NCBI RefSeq assembly: GCF_946886695.1
Contig: NZ_CAMPJD010000004.1
Span: 1 to 64,000 of the forward strand
From: an uncultured Pseudoxanthomonas sp.
GTDB lineage: Bacteria > Pseudomonadota > Gammaproteobacteria > Xanthomonadales > Xanthomonadaceae
DNA length: 64,000 nt
Reading direction: 5' to 3'
Positions 52,400 through 63,473 of this stretch are shown piece by piece; the first letter of the stretch is position 1, and each line of letters opens with the position of its first letter. A model generated the notes under the pieces. That model was not told where the DNA came from and did not search any database. It saw nothing but the letters and a program-made list of their open reading frames with translations. The position numbers were made by a program, and so were the translations under genes.

Positions 52400-53041
52400 T
52401 CAGGCGAACAGGGGCCGCAACTGGTCGGGCGTGCCCGCGAGATGGTGCGCGCCTGCATCGCGCAGCTCCTGTTCGTCGCCGAACCCCCACAGTACGCCCA
52501 CGCTGCGCATGCCATGGTGGCGCGCGCCGTCGATGTCCATGTGCCGGTCGCCGATCATGACGCATGCCTCCGGCGCCAACGACAGGCGCTGGAGCGCTTC
52601 GCCAATCAGGTCCTTCTTGTGGCTCAACCGGCCATCCGCAGTGGCGCCGATGATGTCTTCGAATCGATCACCGAACGGCAGGTGGGCGAGGATCTTCCGC
52701 GCATGCGGTTCGTTCTTGGCGGTGACGACGGCAAGCCGGTGCCCAGCCGCGTGCAGCACTTCGATGGCTTCGCCGATGCCGGCGTACACCTGGTGCTCCA
52801 GCCAGCCGTGCGACTCGAAGCGCTCGAGATAGAGCTCCACCGCCGCTTCGACCCTGACCGGGTCGCCCAGCAGCGGCATGAAGCTGGTCCGCAGCGACGG
52901 GCCGATCCAGCCACGCAGTTCGGCGTCGGTCGGTACCGGATGCTCCAGCTGCGTCAGGGCATGCGTGATGCAGCGCGTGATTCCGATGGCCGAATCGATC
53001 AGCGTGCCGTCGAGATCGAAGAACAGCGTGGCGCGGCTCAC
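52400..53041 (-). CDS. HAD phosphatase, phosphoglycolate-phosphatase-like
   Basis: 213-residue HAD hydrolase. Motif [17 protein letters not shown] with the nucleophile Asp; motif II VVTAKN (Thr); motif [14 protein letters not shown] (Lys); motif [20 protein letters not shown] helical cap sits at about residues 20-85. It resembles PGPase/Gph members; the physiological substrate is not clear. Start is GTG at 53041, overlapping the pgk stop as GTGA, so translation is coupled to pgk. Confidence 0.88.
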   Translation of the reverse strand: MSRATLFFDLDGTLIDSAIGITRCITHALTQLEHPVPTDAELRGWIGPSLRTSFMPLLGDPVRVEAAVELYLERFESHGWLEHQVYAGIGEAIEVLHAAGHRLAVVTAKNEPHARKILAHLPFGDRFEDIIGATADGRLSHKKDLIGEALQRLSLAPEACVMIGDRHMDIDGARHHGMRSVGVLWGFGDEQELRDAGAHHLAGTPDQLRPLFA

Positions 53042-54213
53042 TGGCCGCGCGCTTCCAGCGCGGCAACGGCCGGCAGCGTCTTGCCTTCCAGGAATTCCAG
53101 GAACGCCCCGCCGCCTGTGGAGATGTAGCTGACGTCGCCGGCGATGCCGTATTTGTCCACGGCCGCGAGCGTGTCGCCACCACCGGCGATGGAGAACGCC
53201 TTCGACTGCGCGATGGCGCGCGCCAGCGTCTCGGTACCCTTGCCGAACGCATCGAACTCGAACACGCCCACCGGCCCGTTCCACACCACCGTGCCGGCGG
53301 ACTTGATGAGATCGGCATAGCGTTGCGCGGTCTGCGGGCCGATGTCGAGGATCAGTTCGTCTTCCGCGACGGCATCGACGGCCTTCACCGTCGCCGGTGC
53401 GTCGGCGGCGAACGCAGTGGCGACCACGACGTCGGTCGGCAGCGGGATCTCGGCGCCGCGCGCTTCCGCATCGGCGTCGATCTTCTTCGCCGTGTCGATC
53501 AGGTCCGCTTCGTACAGCGACTTGCCCACGGCATGGCCTTCCGCTGCGATGAACGTGTTGGCGATACCGCCACCGACGATCAGCTGGTCGACCTTGCCGA
53601 CCAGGCTGGTCAGCAGTTCCAGTTTTGTGGACACCTTGCTGCCGGCGACGATGGCCAGCAGCGGACGCGCCGGGTTGGCCAGCGCCTTGTCGAGCGCATC
53701 AAGCTCGGCCATCAGCAGCGGACCGCCTGCGGCGACCGGCGCGAAGCGGATCACACCATGCGTGGACGCCTGCGCGCGGTGCGCGGTGCCGAAGGCGTCC
53801 ATGACGAACACGTCGCACAGCGACGCGTACTGTTTCGACAGCGCTTCGTCATCCTTGCCCTCGCCCACGTTCATGCGGCAGTTCTCGAGCAGGACGATCT
53901 GGCCCGGCGCCACGTCGACACCGTCGACCCAATCCCTCACCAGCGGCACGTCGACGCCGAGCAGTTCCGACAGGCGGGCAGCGACCGGCGCCAGCGAATC
54001 GGCCTCGCTCCAGACGCCTTCCTTCGGACGCCCGAGGTGCGAGGTCACCATGACCGCCGCGCCTTTCTGCAGCGCCAGCTTCAGCGTCGGCAGGGACGCG
54101 GTGATGCGCTGCTCGGAGGTGATGCGGCCACCGTCGATCGGCACGTTCAGATCCTGGCGGATCAGCACGCGCTTGCCGGCGAGGTCGAGGTCGGTCATGC
54201 GGACGATGGGCAT
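53038..54213 (-). CDS. pgk: Phosphoglycerate kinase
   Basis: Makes ATP from 1,3-bisphosphoglycerate. 391 residues. [33 protein letters not shown] and [13 protein letters not shown] in the N domain; [50 protein letters not shown] and [14 protein letters not shown] in the C domain, all canonical. It lies after the DUF3999 gene by 70 nt in the glycolytic cluster. Confidence 0.97.
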   Translation of the reverse strand: MPIVRMTDLDLAGKRVLIRQDLNVPIDGGRITSEQRITASLPTLKLALQKGAAVMVTSHLGRPKEGVWSEADSLAPVAARLSELLGVDVPLVRDWVDGVDVAPGQIVLLENCRMNVGEGKDDEALSKQYASLCDVFVMDAFGTAHRAQASTHGVIRFAPVAAGGPLLMAELDALDKALANPARPLLAIVAGSKVSTKLELLTSLVGKVDQLIVGGGIANTFIAAEGHAVGKSLYEADLIDTAKKIDADAEARGAEIPLPTDVVVATAFAADAPATVKAVDAVAEDELILDIGPQTAQRYADLIKSAGTVVWNGPVGVFEFDAFGKGTETLARAIAQSKAFSIAGGGDTLAAVDKYGIAGDVSYISTGGGAFLEFLEGKTLPAVAALEARGQ

Positions 54214-54283
54214 GGGAGGTCCTGGGCAGCGGGAAAGACGCCTATTGTCCCGCCTGCCCCCACATGCCGCAAACGACGATGGC

Positions 54284-55633
54284 CTATGCCGGAGGCCGGC
54301 TGCGCAACAGGCTGAAGGCGAAGGCCGCCACCAGCGCGGCGCCGGCGATCAGCAGACCCCACAGCAGCCAGGTCTTCCAATCGCGCGGCGTAGGCGGTGC
54401 GACCAGCGCCGCGTCGCCGGTCAGTACCGCGGACGCGGACAGGTAGGCCGGCGCGGGCTGCCAGTCCTCGCCACGGTCGCGGCGCAGCGCATCGACCAGG
54501 GCCGGCATCGGTACGGTGGCGCGGCGCGCGCTCGCGCTGCCCGCGACCAGGGCGTACGGCGGCGTGCCCTGCGCCACGAACACCACTACCTCCGGCCGGT
54601 AACCGAGTCGCAACGTGGGCGCCTGGTCCGGCAACGTACCGTTGTTGCGCAACCGCCAGTAACGGTCGCGCGCCGGTCCGCTCGACAGCGGCTGCGCTGG
54701 CGAGGCGCTGGGTTGTTCGCCGGCCACGCGATACGCCACCCACGGCCCCGCGCGCAGCCGCCACGGCGCGTCCGTGCTGTCGCGACTCTCCAGCGTCCAT
54801 TCGCCGACGGCGTAGTCGTCCATCGCCAGGTCGGCCAATGCCACGGGATACCGTCCATCGCTTTCATAGGTGTAGCTGTCCACGCCCTGTGCGGAAACGC
54901 GACGCCCCTGAAGTTCCGACCACTGCACGTCCTGCCGCTGGTGCACGGCATCCAGGCGCACGCGCACTTCGCGGATCGGCAAAGGAGGCGAGGCATCGAG
55001 CGGCACGAAGCGGATGTAGCGAAGGCCGCCGCGGATCGGCGCCTCGTCGCGCAACAGGCGCTGCGACCCGCGCTGCAACTCCACCAGCGTCACGCGCTCC
55101 TGCACCACCTCCCACTGCTGCAGATCGGAACTGCCTTCTACCCGATAGCGCGATTCGCGCGGCGTGCCGGTGTCCCAGGTGAATTCCAGCGCTTCGGCGT
55201 TGTCGCGGATGCCGCTCAGGTCGACCAGGAAGGCACGCGCAGGGCCCGAGGCGGCCGTGCCTCCATCGGCCTCGATGCGGACGATGCGGCCGTTTTCGCC
55301 GAACTGCGCCGACACGCGCGACGGACCCGCGGCATCGGGCTGCTGGGCGGGCAGCGGGAACCACGGCACCACGATGCGCCGCGCCGGCAGGGCCGTCGGC
55401 TGCTCCGGGCCGAACAGCGCGGCGGCCACCGGCTTGCCGTGCGCATCCAGCACGTCGATGTCGCGCAGGTCGGGCCACGCCGTGGTGGTGTAGATCTCGC
55501 GATCGAGCACCACGCGGTACGCGCCCGCCTGTTCGGCCGACAACACCAGCGGCCAGCGCTTCGCATACGGTGCGGGCGCCTGCGCGCCGGCAAGCACGGG
55601 CAGCAGGCACAGGACTATCAGCCACTTCTTCAT
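54284..55633 (-). CDS. DUF3999 family periplasmic protein with one C-terminal membrane helix
   Basis: 449 residues. Signal peptide [19 protein letters not shown]; a large periplasmic region; then one helix near the C terminus ([20 protein letters not shown]) and a short Arg tail. Residues about 165-240 ([15 protein letters not shown]...[20 protein letters not shown]) look like an F5/8-type-C beta-sandwich, a fold that often binds carbohydrate. Function unknown. Its ATG overlaps the stop of the DUF2339 gene by 4 nt (ATGA), so the two are made together and probably interact. Confidence 0.85.
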   Translation of the reverse strand: MKKWLIVLCLLPVLAGAQAPAPYAKRWPLVLSAEQAGAYRVVLDREIYTTTAWPDLRDIDVLDAHGKPVAAALFGPEQPTALPARRIVVPWFPLPAQQPDAAGPSRVSAQFGENGRIVRIEADGGTAASGPARAFLVDLSGIRDNAEALEFTWDTGTPRESRYRVEGSSDLQQWEVVQERVTLVELQRGSQRLLRDEAPIRGGLRYIRFVPLDASPPLPIREVRVRLDAVHQRQDVQWSELQGRRVSAQGVDSYTYESDGRYPVALADLAMDDYAVGEWTLESRDSTDAPWRLRAGPWVAYRVAGEQPSASPAQPLSSGPARDRYWRLRNNGTLPDQAPTLRLGYRPEVVVFVAQGTPPYALVAGSASARRATVPMPALVDALRRDRGEDWQPAPAYLSASAVLTGDAALVAPPTPRDWKTWLLWGLLIAGAALVAAFAFSLLRSRPPA

Positions 55634-58362
55634 GCGGGTGCCTCCTCGTTTTCGATGCGACGCGGCGGTGCCGGCGCCAGATAACCCACCACGGTGCACA
55701 GCAGGCCGTAGCCGATGAACGAGCCGATGCCGAGCAGGTTGCCCAGGTGCTGGCGATCGACGAACACCAGCTTGGCCAGCACCACGCCCATCAGCACCGC
55801 GCCCCCCAGCCACAGCATGCGCTGGCCACGGCGCGACCCGATCACCCAGCCGAGCACGCCCAGTACGCTCCAGGTGATGGTCAGGCTGGTCTGCGCCAGG
55901 CTGCCGGACAGCAGGCTTTCGTTCCACGGCACGCCGCCCCAGTGATGGACGGCATGCAGCACCACCGAGGTGATCCACACGAACGCCAGCGACGAAAGCA
56001 GCACGATGCGCGCCGGCGGCAGCACGCGCGCGTCCGGCATCCACCAGCGCAGCAGCAGGACCAACACGGCGAGCTGCGCCAGTTCCATCGGATTGACCAC
56101 GGGAATCCACGGCAGCGGCCGGGTGCCGCCGGACACGAACAGCGAGACCAGCCACCAGAGGCCCAGCGCCACGAACAGCACGCTCAACAACGGGGTGCGC
56201 CATGCCGCGAAGCGCTCGCCCAGCGGCGCGGCGAGCCAGTTCCACCGGAACAGCGCGAGCGCCACCACCACCAGCCACGGCAACGCGATGAGGCCGACCT
56301 GCCAACCGCTGCCCATGCCCTGCACATGCCCGGGCAGCCAGGCCAGCAGCAGGCTGGCTACCAGCGGCCACACCAGCCACCAGACGAACTGCGCCGCGCC
56401 GGCCAGGCGATGGTCGCTGTCGCGCAGGCACATCAGGCTGCGCACGCCCAGTACCGCATAGGCGAGCCATGCCCACACGCCGTTGCCGGCGAACGGCTGC
56501 TGGTGCGCCCCGGACTGCCACAGCGCCAGCGGCGCGGCGGATGCCAGCGCGGCCAGCGTCGTCCAAGCCAGGGCCGTAGACGGACGCCGGCGATGCACTT
56601 CCGCTGCCAGCCAGCCGGTCAACGCGATGAAGGCCAACATTGCATCGGGTTCGTCGCGATGGCCAAGGTGGGCATTGATCTCCGCGATGCCATTGCCCAG
56701 CCACCAAGCAAGCGCCCACAGGTAGTACACCAGCGCCACGCCGGCACTGCGCCCGCGATACGCCCAGGCACTGGCAAAGCCAGCGGCCGCGATCAGCAAT
56801 GCACTCATGAAGGCCGCGTTGGCGAACATCGGCACGGCCGTCGCCGTGGCCTGCCACGACGCGACATCGCTCGATGCGATGAAGAACGCCACCGCCGCCG
56901 CGAGCTGCAGGCCGGCGCCGGTCAGCTGCGGCAACAGGCGCGACTGCCGCAGGCCCAGCCAGGCCAGCGCCGCACCTTCCAGCGCAAACACGCAGGCCGT
57001 CGCCTGCGCCGACAGCGCCAGCGGCACCGACAGCGTGGCGAAGCCCACCGCCAGCAACGCGTACGACTGCACCAGCACGTCGTAGCCTTGACGACGACGC
57101 AGCCACCACGACAGCGCGGCATAGAGCACGCCGAGTCCCAGCGCGCACAACGCCAGCGGCAGGCGACTGTCTTCGAACGAACCGCCCTGCATCAGCCCCG
57201 CCTGCAGCGAGAACGCGACCAGCGGCATGCCGAACACCAGGCAGCCATCGATGAAGTCGCGGCGACCCGCCGGCTGGCGGCGCGCGAACAGCAGCGGGAT
57301 CAACAGGTAGAAGGCGAAGAACAACGCCAGGAACGGCTGCGTGCTCGCGTACTTCTCCGGCGCGTAGTCGAACAGCCCCCAGGCCGTGCCGATGCCGAAG
57401 GTGAAGACGAAGCCGAGCAGGTTCAACACGCGCCACGATCTGTACCAGGCGATGCCGACGATGGCGGCATTGAGCACCGCGTAGTACGAGAACAGCGCGA
57501 CGTGATTGCCGCTGCCGGTCGACAGCCAGATCGGTGCGAGGAAGCCCGCCAGCAACGCGAACACGGCCAGCGACTTCGCATCCTGCAGCACGGCCAGCAT
57601 GCCCGCACCGGCAATCAGCACGATGCTCAGCGCGAAGGCCGCGCCGGCCGGCATCACGCCGAAGATCTTGAACGCCGCGAACGCCACCAGCAGCAGCACG
57701 CCGATGGCACCGCCCTGCACGCTCAACGCGAAGGTGCGGTTGCTCTCGCGCTTGCGCCACGCGAAGACCAGCGCGCCCAGCGCCGCCGCGGCGATACCGG
57801 CCAGCCGCAGTTCCGGCGGCAAGGTGAACCACCCCTGGTCGGCGCCGTACTTCAGCAGCGCCGCGACGCCGGCGAACAGCACCAGCACGCCGATCTTCAC
57901 CGGCACGTTGCCGACCGTGAACCAGCGTTGCACCGCACGCAGGGCGACGGTGAACACATCGGGCCTGGCGGGACGTGGCGGCGCTTCCGGGCGCGGCGGA
58001 CGCGGCGGCACGGCCGGCGCGGGTTCCACAGGGGCTGCCTCAGGCATGGGGCGCTGTGGGGGAATCGGTGGCGGCGTCGCCGTCGCTGGAGCGGGAGGCG
58101 GTGTCTCCACACGCACCGGCGGCGACCGCACGAGCTCGGCCAACGTCGGCTCAGCATCGGCCGGCGTGGACATCGCGACATCCGCCGCTGTCTGCGGCGT
58201 GGCAGGTGCCACGGACGCGCTGCGCAGCTGCACCACCTGCCGCTCCAGCTCGCCCACCCGGCGCTTCAGTCCGCTGATCGCGACCAGCGCCACGATCAGC
58301 AACACCGGCACGGCCAGCACCGCCAGGCCGAGCAACACCAACACTCCCGCCAGATCATCCAT
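55630..58362 (-). CDS. DUF2339 family polytopic membrane protein
   Basis: 910 residues. First helix VLVLLGLAVLAVPVLLIVAL, then a short coiled coil (SGLKRRVGELERQVVQL), a Pro/Ala-rich linker (about residues 60-150) and at least twenty hydrophobic segments to the C terminus, including FTVALRAVQRWFTVGNVPVK and GNVPVKIGVLVLFAGVAALL, the usual start of the DUF2339 core. Function unknown. Located between gap and pgk; overlaps the DUF3999 gene. ATG at 58362 chosen because the membrane helix starts just after it. Confidence 0.88.
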   Translation of the reverse strand: MDDLAGVLVLLGLAVLAVPVLLIVALVAISGLKRRVGELERQVVQLRSASVAPATPQTAADVAMSTPADAEPTLAELVRSPPVRVETPPPAPATATPPPIPPQRPMPEAAPVEPAPAVPPRPPRPEAPPRPARPDVFTVALRAVQRWFTVGNVPVKIGVLVLFAGVAALLKYGADQGWFTLPPELRLAGIAAAALGALVFAWRKRESNRTFALSVQGGAIGVLLLVAFAAFKIFGVMPAGAAFALSIVLIAGAGMLAVLQDAKSLAVFALLAGFLAPIWLSTGSGNHVALFSYYAVLNAAIVGIAWYRSWRVLNLLGFVFTFGIGTAWGLFDYAPEKYASTQPFLALFFAFYLLIPLLFARRQPAGRRDFIDGCLVFGMPLVAFSLQAGLMQGGSFEDSRLPLALCALGLGVLYAALSWWLRRRQGYDVLVQSYALLAVGFATLSVPLALSAQATACVFALEGAALAWLGLRQSRLLPQLTGAGLQLAAAVAFFIASSDVASWQATATAVPMFANAAFMSALLIAAAGFASAWAYRGRSAGVALVYYLWALAWWLGNGIAEINAHLGHRDEPDAMLAFIALTGWLAAEVHRRRPSTALAWTTLAALASAAPLALWQSGAHQQPFAGNGVWAWLAYAVLGVRSLMCLRDSDHRLAGAAQFVWWLVWPLVASLLLAWLPGHVQGMGSGWQVGLIALPWLVVVALALFRWNWLAAPLGERFAAWRTPLLSVLFVALGLWWLVSLFVSGGTRPLPWIPVVNPMELAQLAVLVLLLRWWMPDARVLPPARIVLLSSLAFVWITSVVLHAVHHWGGVPWNESLLSGSLAQTSLTITWSVLGVLGWVIGSRRGQRMLWLGGAVLMGVVLAKLVFVDRQHLGNLLGIGSFIGYGLLCTVVGYLAPAPPRRIENEEAPA

Positions 58363-58530
58363 CGCCCAACCCGCCTTTGCGTATTCGGTACAGGAACGGA
58401 CTGGCCCGTTCCCCGGCCGTCCATTCAGCCTCGGGGCAGCCTCGGGCAAGGCGGCAGGATTTGCAAGATTCGATGCGCAGGTGGCGCGATCCCGGCCGCC
58501 CCGTATCACTTCGCGATACCTGGAAACGAC

Positions 58531-58554
58531 ACGGGCGCCCCGTGGGACGCCCGT
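58531..58554 (-). terminator. Terminator of gap
   Basis: Stem ACGGGCG / CGCCCGT with inner CCC/GGG pairs, 24 nt after the gap stop; GTCGTTTCC follows on the minus strand. It separates gap from the DUF2339 gene. Confidence 0.75.
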
Positions 58555-58578
58555 GCGGTACAGCAGAAGCAGCGCGGC

Positions 58579-59586
<1,008 letters not shown>

Positions 59587-59677
59587 TCAGGACTCCTGCG
59601 GCCACGCACGCGGCGCGGCGGGGTTGACGGGGACCGCCATTCTAACAGGCCGCCCCCGTGACGCCGCCTCATGGGCA

Positions 59678-59691
59678 TTGATCAGGATCAA
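59678..59691. promoter_or_regulatory. FNR/Anr-type binding site
   Basis: TTGATCAGGATCAA, a perfect match to the TTGATNNNNATCAA consensus for FNR/Anr oxygen regulators. It is 57 nt before the ompW ATG and 95 nt before the gap ATG, suited to activation of either gene under low oxygen. ompW is an FNR target in E. coli. Confidence 0.8.
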
Positions 59692-59748
59692 GGCGGTGCC
59701 GGATACGCGGGCGGAGACTGGCGCCACATTCCCACGAGCGTCACCATC

Positions 59749-60369
59749 ATGAAGAAGACCCTGATCCCGATTGCCATCGCCCTCGCACTGGGCGCCGCCG
59801 CTCCCGCCTTCGCCCAGTCCAAGGGCGAGTGGACGCTGGGCGTGGGCGCACACCAGGTGAACCCCAAGTCCGACAACGGCTCGCTGGCCGGCGGCACGCT
59901 GCCGCTGGACATCGACAGCGACGTCAAGCCGACCATCACCTTCGAATACTTCCTGCGCGACAACCTGGGCCTTGAAGTGCTGGCCGCGCTGCCGTTCAAG
60001 CACGACATCGCCGTCGACGGCGTCGGCACGGTGGGCAGCACCAAGCACCTGCCGCCGACCGTTTCGCTGCAGTACCACTTCAACGGCAAGGGAAAGGTCT
60101 CGCCGTTCCTCGGCGCCGGCCTGAACTACACCACGTTCTTCAGCGAGGACACGAAGGGTGCGCTCGCAGGCACCAAGCTGGAACTGGACGACTCCTGGGG
60201 CTTGGCCGCGCATGCGGGCATCGACATCAAGGTCAGCGAGCGCGGCGCCGTGCGCGTGGATGCGCGCTGGATCGACATCGACTCCGACGTCAAGGTCGAT
60301 GGCGCCAAGCTCGGCACCGCCAACATCGACCCACTGGTCTACGGCGTGGCGTATGTCGTGAAGTTCTGA
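59749..60369 (+). CDS. ompW: OmpW family outer-membrane protein
   Basis: 206-residue small beta barrel. Signal peptide MKKTLIPIAIALALGAAAPAFA. Mature protein: GEWTLGVGAHQVNPKSDNG, TITFEYFLRDNLGLEVLAAL, LPPTVSLQYHFNGKGKVSPF, AHAGIDIKVSERGAVRVDAR, and a C-terminal aromatic strand ending in VAYVVKF, all OmpW landmarks. Thought to move hydrophobic compounds. ATG at 59749 chosen by the signal peptide; the frame is open further upstream through the FNR box. Confidence 0.95.
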   Translation: MKKTLIPIAIALALGAAAPAFAQSKGEWTLGVGAHQVNPKSDNGSLAGGTLPLDIDSDVKPTITFEYFLRDNLGLEVLAALPFKHDIAVDGVGTVGSTKHLPPTVSLQYHFNGKGKVSPFLGAGLNYTTFFSEDTKGALAGTKLELDDSWGLAAHAGIDIKVSERGAVRVDARWIDIDSDVKVDGAKLGTANIDPLVYGVAYVVKF

Positions 60370-60432
60370 GCAGATAGCCGCATCGCCTGACGAGGTCAAA
60401 TGGGGACGGCCCGTGTCGGTTAAAGTACCGGC

Positions 60433-61248
60433 ATGGTCCGTCCTCTCTTTTTCGCCGCCTCCCTCGCCCTCTCCCTTGCTCTCGCGCTGCTTCCCATGCC
60501 TGCGCACGCGTGGGGACCTCTCGGCCACCGCCTGGTGGCGCTGCTGGCGTGGGATGACCTAGCGCCGGATGCGCGACACCAGGTCGAAGCCCTGCTGCAG
60601 GGCGAACCGGACCCGACGCTGGCCGGCGTCGCCAGCTGGGCCGACGACCTGCGCGAGAACGATCCTGTCCTCGGCCGCAAGACCGCACGCTGGCACTTCG
60701 TCAACCTCGGTGAGCACGACTGCGTCTACGTACAGTCGCGCGACTGCCCGGGCGGCAACTGCGTGGTGGACGCCATCAGGGCGCAGACTGCGATCCTCGC
60801 CGACACCCGGCGCACGCGCGCCGAACGCGTGCAGGCGCTGAAGTTCGTCGTGCATTTCGTCGGCGACGTGCACCAGCCGCTGCATGCAGGCTACGCGCAC
60901 GACAAGGGCGGCAACGATGTGCAGGTGAACTGGAACGGACGCGGCACCAACCTGCATACCCTCTGGGACAGTCGCATGCTGGTGTCCACTGGCCGCAGCG
61001 AAGCCGACTACCTGCGCCACCTTCGCGCACTGCCGAAGCCCTCCTTCGGCGCCATCACGCTGCCCCCTCCCTCGTCCGCCTGGGCCGAACAATCGTGTCG
61101 CGTGGCCACCCAGCCGGACTTCTATCCACGTCGCGCGAAACTCGAGCAGCGCTACGTCGACAGGCACCTGCCGGTGGCCGAGCGCCAGCTCAGGGCGGGA
61201 GGCGCGGCATTGGCGGCCGTGTTGAACGAGGCGCTTGATCGCCACTGA
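60433..61248 (+). CDS. Secreted S1/P1-type nuclease
   Basis: 271 residues. Signal peptide ends MPAHA, so the mature protein starts with the zinc-binding Trp ([13 protein letters not shown]). Other zinc ligands: Asp in ASWADDLR, His in [27 protein letters not shown] (His, Asp, His) and [11 protein letters not shown] (His, Asp). These give the complete three-zinc site of P1/S1 nucleases, which cut single-stranded DNA/RNA and 3' nucleotides. Four extra Cys ([17 protein letters not shown]) may form disulfides. Confidence 0.93.
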   Translation: MVRPLFFAASLALSLALALLPMPAHAWGPLGHRLVALLAWDDLAPDARHQVEALLQGEPDPTLAGVASWADDLRENDPVLGRKTARWHFVNLGEHDCVYVQSRDCPGGNCVVDAIRAQTAILADTRRTRAERVQALKFVVHFVGDVHQPLHAGYAHDKGGNDVQVNWNGRGTNLHTLWDSRMLVSTGRSEADYLRHLRALPKPSFGAITLPPPSSAWAEQSCRVATQPDFYPRRAKLEQRYVDRHLPVAERQLRAGGAALAAVLNEALDRH

Positions 61249-61319
61249 CCTGCCGGTACCCGCATTCCCGCTCCGCGCCAAAGATCATCGAATCGCCCGT
61301 TCCACCAGGAGTCGTTCGC

Positions 61320-62108
61320 ATGAACCTGCCCACGCCGCTCCGTCGAGTGTTCACTGCGCTGGCCCTGCTCGCGGCCACCTTGGCTTCCAGCGCCTCCCAG
61401 GCGCAGGACGAAGCGCCGCTCACTGTCTTCGCCGCCGCCAGCCTGAAGGAATCGCTGGACGAAGCCACAGCGGCTTACCAGAGGCAGACGGGGATATCGG
61501 TCCGCGTGTCCTACGCTGCCAGTTCCGCGCTCGCGCGCCAGATCGAACAGGGTGCGCCGGCGGACGTGTTCTTCTCTGCCGATCTGGAATGGATGGAGTA
61601 CCTGCAGCAGCGCGGCAAGCTGCTGGTCGCGACGCGGCGGGACCTGCTGGGCAACCGGCTGGTGCTGGTCGCACCGAAAGCCCGCCAGGCAAGCGTGGAC
61701 CTGAAGCGCCCAGCGACACTGCTGGCCGCACTGGGACAGGGCCGCCTCGCCGTGGGGCAGACCGCGACGGTCCCGGCAGGAAAATACGCCCGCGCATCAC
61801 TGGAGTCGCTGTCGCTGTGGAACGGCGTCAGGGCGCGCCTGGCCGAATCGGAAAGCGTGCGCGCGGCATTGATGCTGGTGGCGCGCGGCGAAACGCCGCT
61901 TGGCATCGTCTACGCCTCCGATGCGAAGGCCGAGCCGGCCGTGCGCGTACTGGCGACGTTTCCGGCGGATTCGCATCCCCCCATCGTGTATCCCGTGGCT
62001 GCGCTGCGGGGTCCGCGTACGGCACGGGCGACGCCATTCGTGCAATGGCTGGCGTCACCCGCTGCCGACACCATCTTCGCGCGGCATGGCTTCACGGTGA
62101 AGGACTGA
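61320..62108 (+). CDS. modA: Molybdate ABC transporter substrate-binding protein
   Basis: Periplasmic molybdate/tungstate binder. 262 residues. Signal peptide up to [27 protein letters not shown] is the typical start, with [20 protein letters not shown] and [12 protein letters not shown] next; [17 protein letters not shown] and YPVAALRG follow near the end. AGGAG precedes the ATG at 61320. First gene of modABC. Confidence 0.95.
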   Translation: MNLPTPLRRVFTALALLAATLASSASQAQDEAPLTVFAAASLKESLDEATAAYQRQTGISVRVSYAASSALARQIEQGAPADVFFSADLEWMEYLQQRGKLLVATRRDLLGNRLVLVAPKARQASVDLKRPATLLAALGQGRLAVGQTATVPAGKYARASLESLSLWNGVRARLAESESVRAALMLVARGETPLGIVYASDAKAEPAVRVLATFPADSHPPIVYPVAALRGPRTARATPFVQWLASPAADTIFARHGFTVKD

Positions 62109-62115
62109 CGCCGAC

Positions 62116-62817
62116 GTGTTCGACGCCTTCAGCCCGGAAGAACTCACGGCGATCCAGCTCAGCCTGAAGGTGGCGCTGGTGGCATCACTCGCGAGCCTGC
62201 CCTTCGGCGTGCTCGTCGGCTGGCTGCTGGCGCGCACGCGCTTTCCCGGCAAGGCACTCCTGGACGCTGTCGTGCACCTTCCGCTGGTGCTGCCGCCGGT
62301 GGTGATGGGTTACGCGTTGCTGGTGACGCTGGGCACGCAGGGAACTGTCGGCCGCTTCCTGCAGGAACAGCTCGGCATCGTGTTCGCGTTCCGGTGGACC
62401 GGCGCGGCACTGGCGTGCGCCGTGATGGGGTTTCCATTGATGGTGCGTTCGATCCGGCTCTCGCTGGAAGCCACCGACCGCCGGCTGGAGCAGGCAGCCT
62501 CGACACTCGGCGCCGGCCCGTGGCGCGTGTTCTTCACCATCACCCTCCCGCTGGCCTGGCCCGGGCTGGTCGCCGGCAGCGTGCTCTCATTCGCCAAGGC
62601 ACTGGGGGAGTTCGGCGCCACCATCACCTTCGTGTCGAACATTCCCGGCGAAACACAGACGCTGTCGTCGGCGATCTACGGCCTGATGCAGGTCCCCGGC
62701 GGCGAAGCCGGCATCTGGCGCCTGGCGGCCGTGGCCGTGGTGATATCACTGGCAGCGCTGCTGTTGTCCGAATGGCTGGTACGACGCCACCACACGCGGC
62801 AGGGGGAGGACAGCTGA
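62116..62817 (+). CDS. modB: Molybdate ABC transporter permease
   Basis: 233-residue inner-membrane permease with five to six helices. PLVLPPVVMGYALLVTLG, FPLMVRSIRLSLEATDRRLE and the EAA loop AASTLGAGPWRVFFTITLPL, then SFAKALGEFGATITFVSNIP and GETQTLSSAIYGLMQVPGGE are ModB hallmarks. Start is GTG at 62116, 7 nt after modA; its TGA shares one base with the modC ATG (TGATG). Confidence 0.96.
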   Translation: MFDAFSPEELTAIQLSLKVALVASLASLPFGVLVGWLLARTRFPGKALLDAVVHLPLVLPPVVMGYALLVTLGTQGTVGRFLQEQLGIVFAFRWTGAALACAVMGFPLMVRSIRLSLEATDRRLEQAASTLGAGPWRVFFTITLPLAWPGLVAGSVLSFAKALGEFGATITFVSNIPGETQTLSSAIYGLMQVPGGEAGIWRLAAVAVVISLAALLLSEWLVRRHHTRQGEDS

Positions 62818-63434
62818 TGCTCCGGCTGGACATCGAACTGCGTCGCGGCAGTTTCCACCGTCGCATCCACATCGACGACGATGCACGCGTGATCGCGCTG
62901 GTCGGCCCGTCGGGCGCGGGCAAGACCTCGGTACTCAATGCCATCGCCGGACTGCTCACGCCGATGGCCGGCCGTATCGACGTGGATGGCCATTGCCTGT
63001 TCGACAGCGCGCGCCACGTCGACGTGCCCGTGCATCGCCGCCGCGTGGGCTACGTTTTCCAGGATGCGCGCCTGTTTCCCCATCTCGATGTGCGCCGGAA
63101 CCTGCAGTACGGCCGTCACGGCGGACGGGGCGCGCCGCAGTTCGGTTTCGACGCCGTCGTGGACCTGCTCGGCATCGCGCCCCTGCTCGCCCGCCGTACG
63201 CGCAACCTGTCGGGCGGCGAAGCACAACGGGTGGCGATCGGCCGCGCCCTGCTGTCGCAACCGTCGCTGCTGTTGTTCGACGAACCGCTGTCCGCGCTGG
63301 ACCAGGCGCGGCGCGAGGAACTGATCCCCTACCTGCAGCGCGTGCGCGACGAGATCCGCCTGCCCATCATCTACGTCAGCCACCATCCGGACGAAGTGCG
63401 GCGCATCGCCGATTCTGTACACGTTCTCGACTGA
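62817..63434 (+). CDS. modC: Molybdate ABC transporter ATP-binding protein, short form
   Basis: 205-residue ATPase. LVGPSGAGKTSVLNAIAGLL (Walker A), RRVGYVFQDARLFPHLDVRR (Q loop), RNLSGGEAQRVAIGRALLSQ (signature), LLLFDEPLSALD (Walker B) and YVSHHPDEVRRIADSVHVLD (switch His). The roughly 140-residue C-terminal molybdate-binding (TOBE/MOP) part of typical ModC is absent; the stop follows the last ATPase strand and no remnant is found after it. It pairs with modA and modB, so the assignment is good. Confidence 0.93.
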   Translation: MLRLDIELRRGSFHRRIHIDDDARVIALVGPSGAGKTSVLNAIAGLLTPMAGRIDVDGHCLFDSARHVDVPVHRRRVGYVFQDARLFPHLDVRRNLQYGRHGGRGAPQFGFDAVVDLLGIAPLLARRTRNLSGGEAQRVAIGRALLSQPSLLLFDEPLSALDQARREELIPYLQRVRDEIRLPIIYVSHHPDEVRRIADSVHVLD

Positions 63435-63473
63435 GCGGCGCGTATCCTGCCGCCACGATATTGGAGCGGCGCC

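Noticed and set aside
55634..57832. Extension of the DUF3999 frame upstream through the DUF2339 gene
   Set aside because: The DUF3999 protein has a proper ATG and signal peptide at 55633; the extension is an out-of-frame reading of DUF2339.
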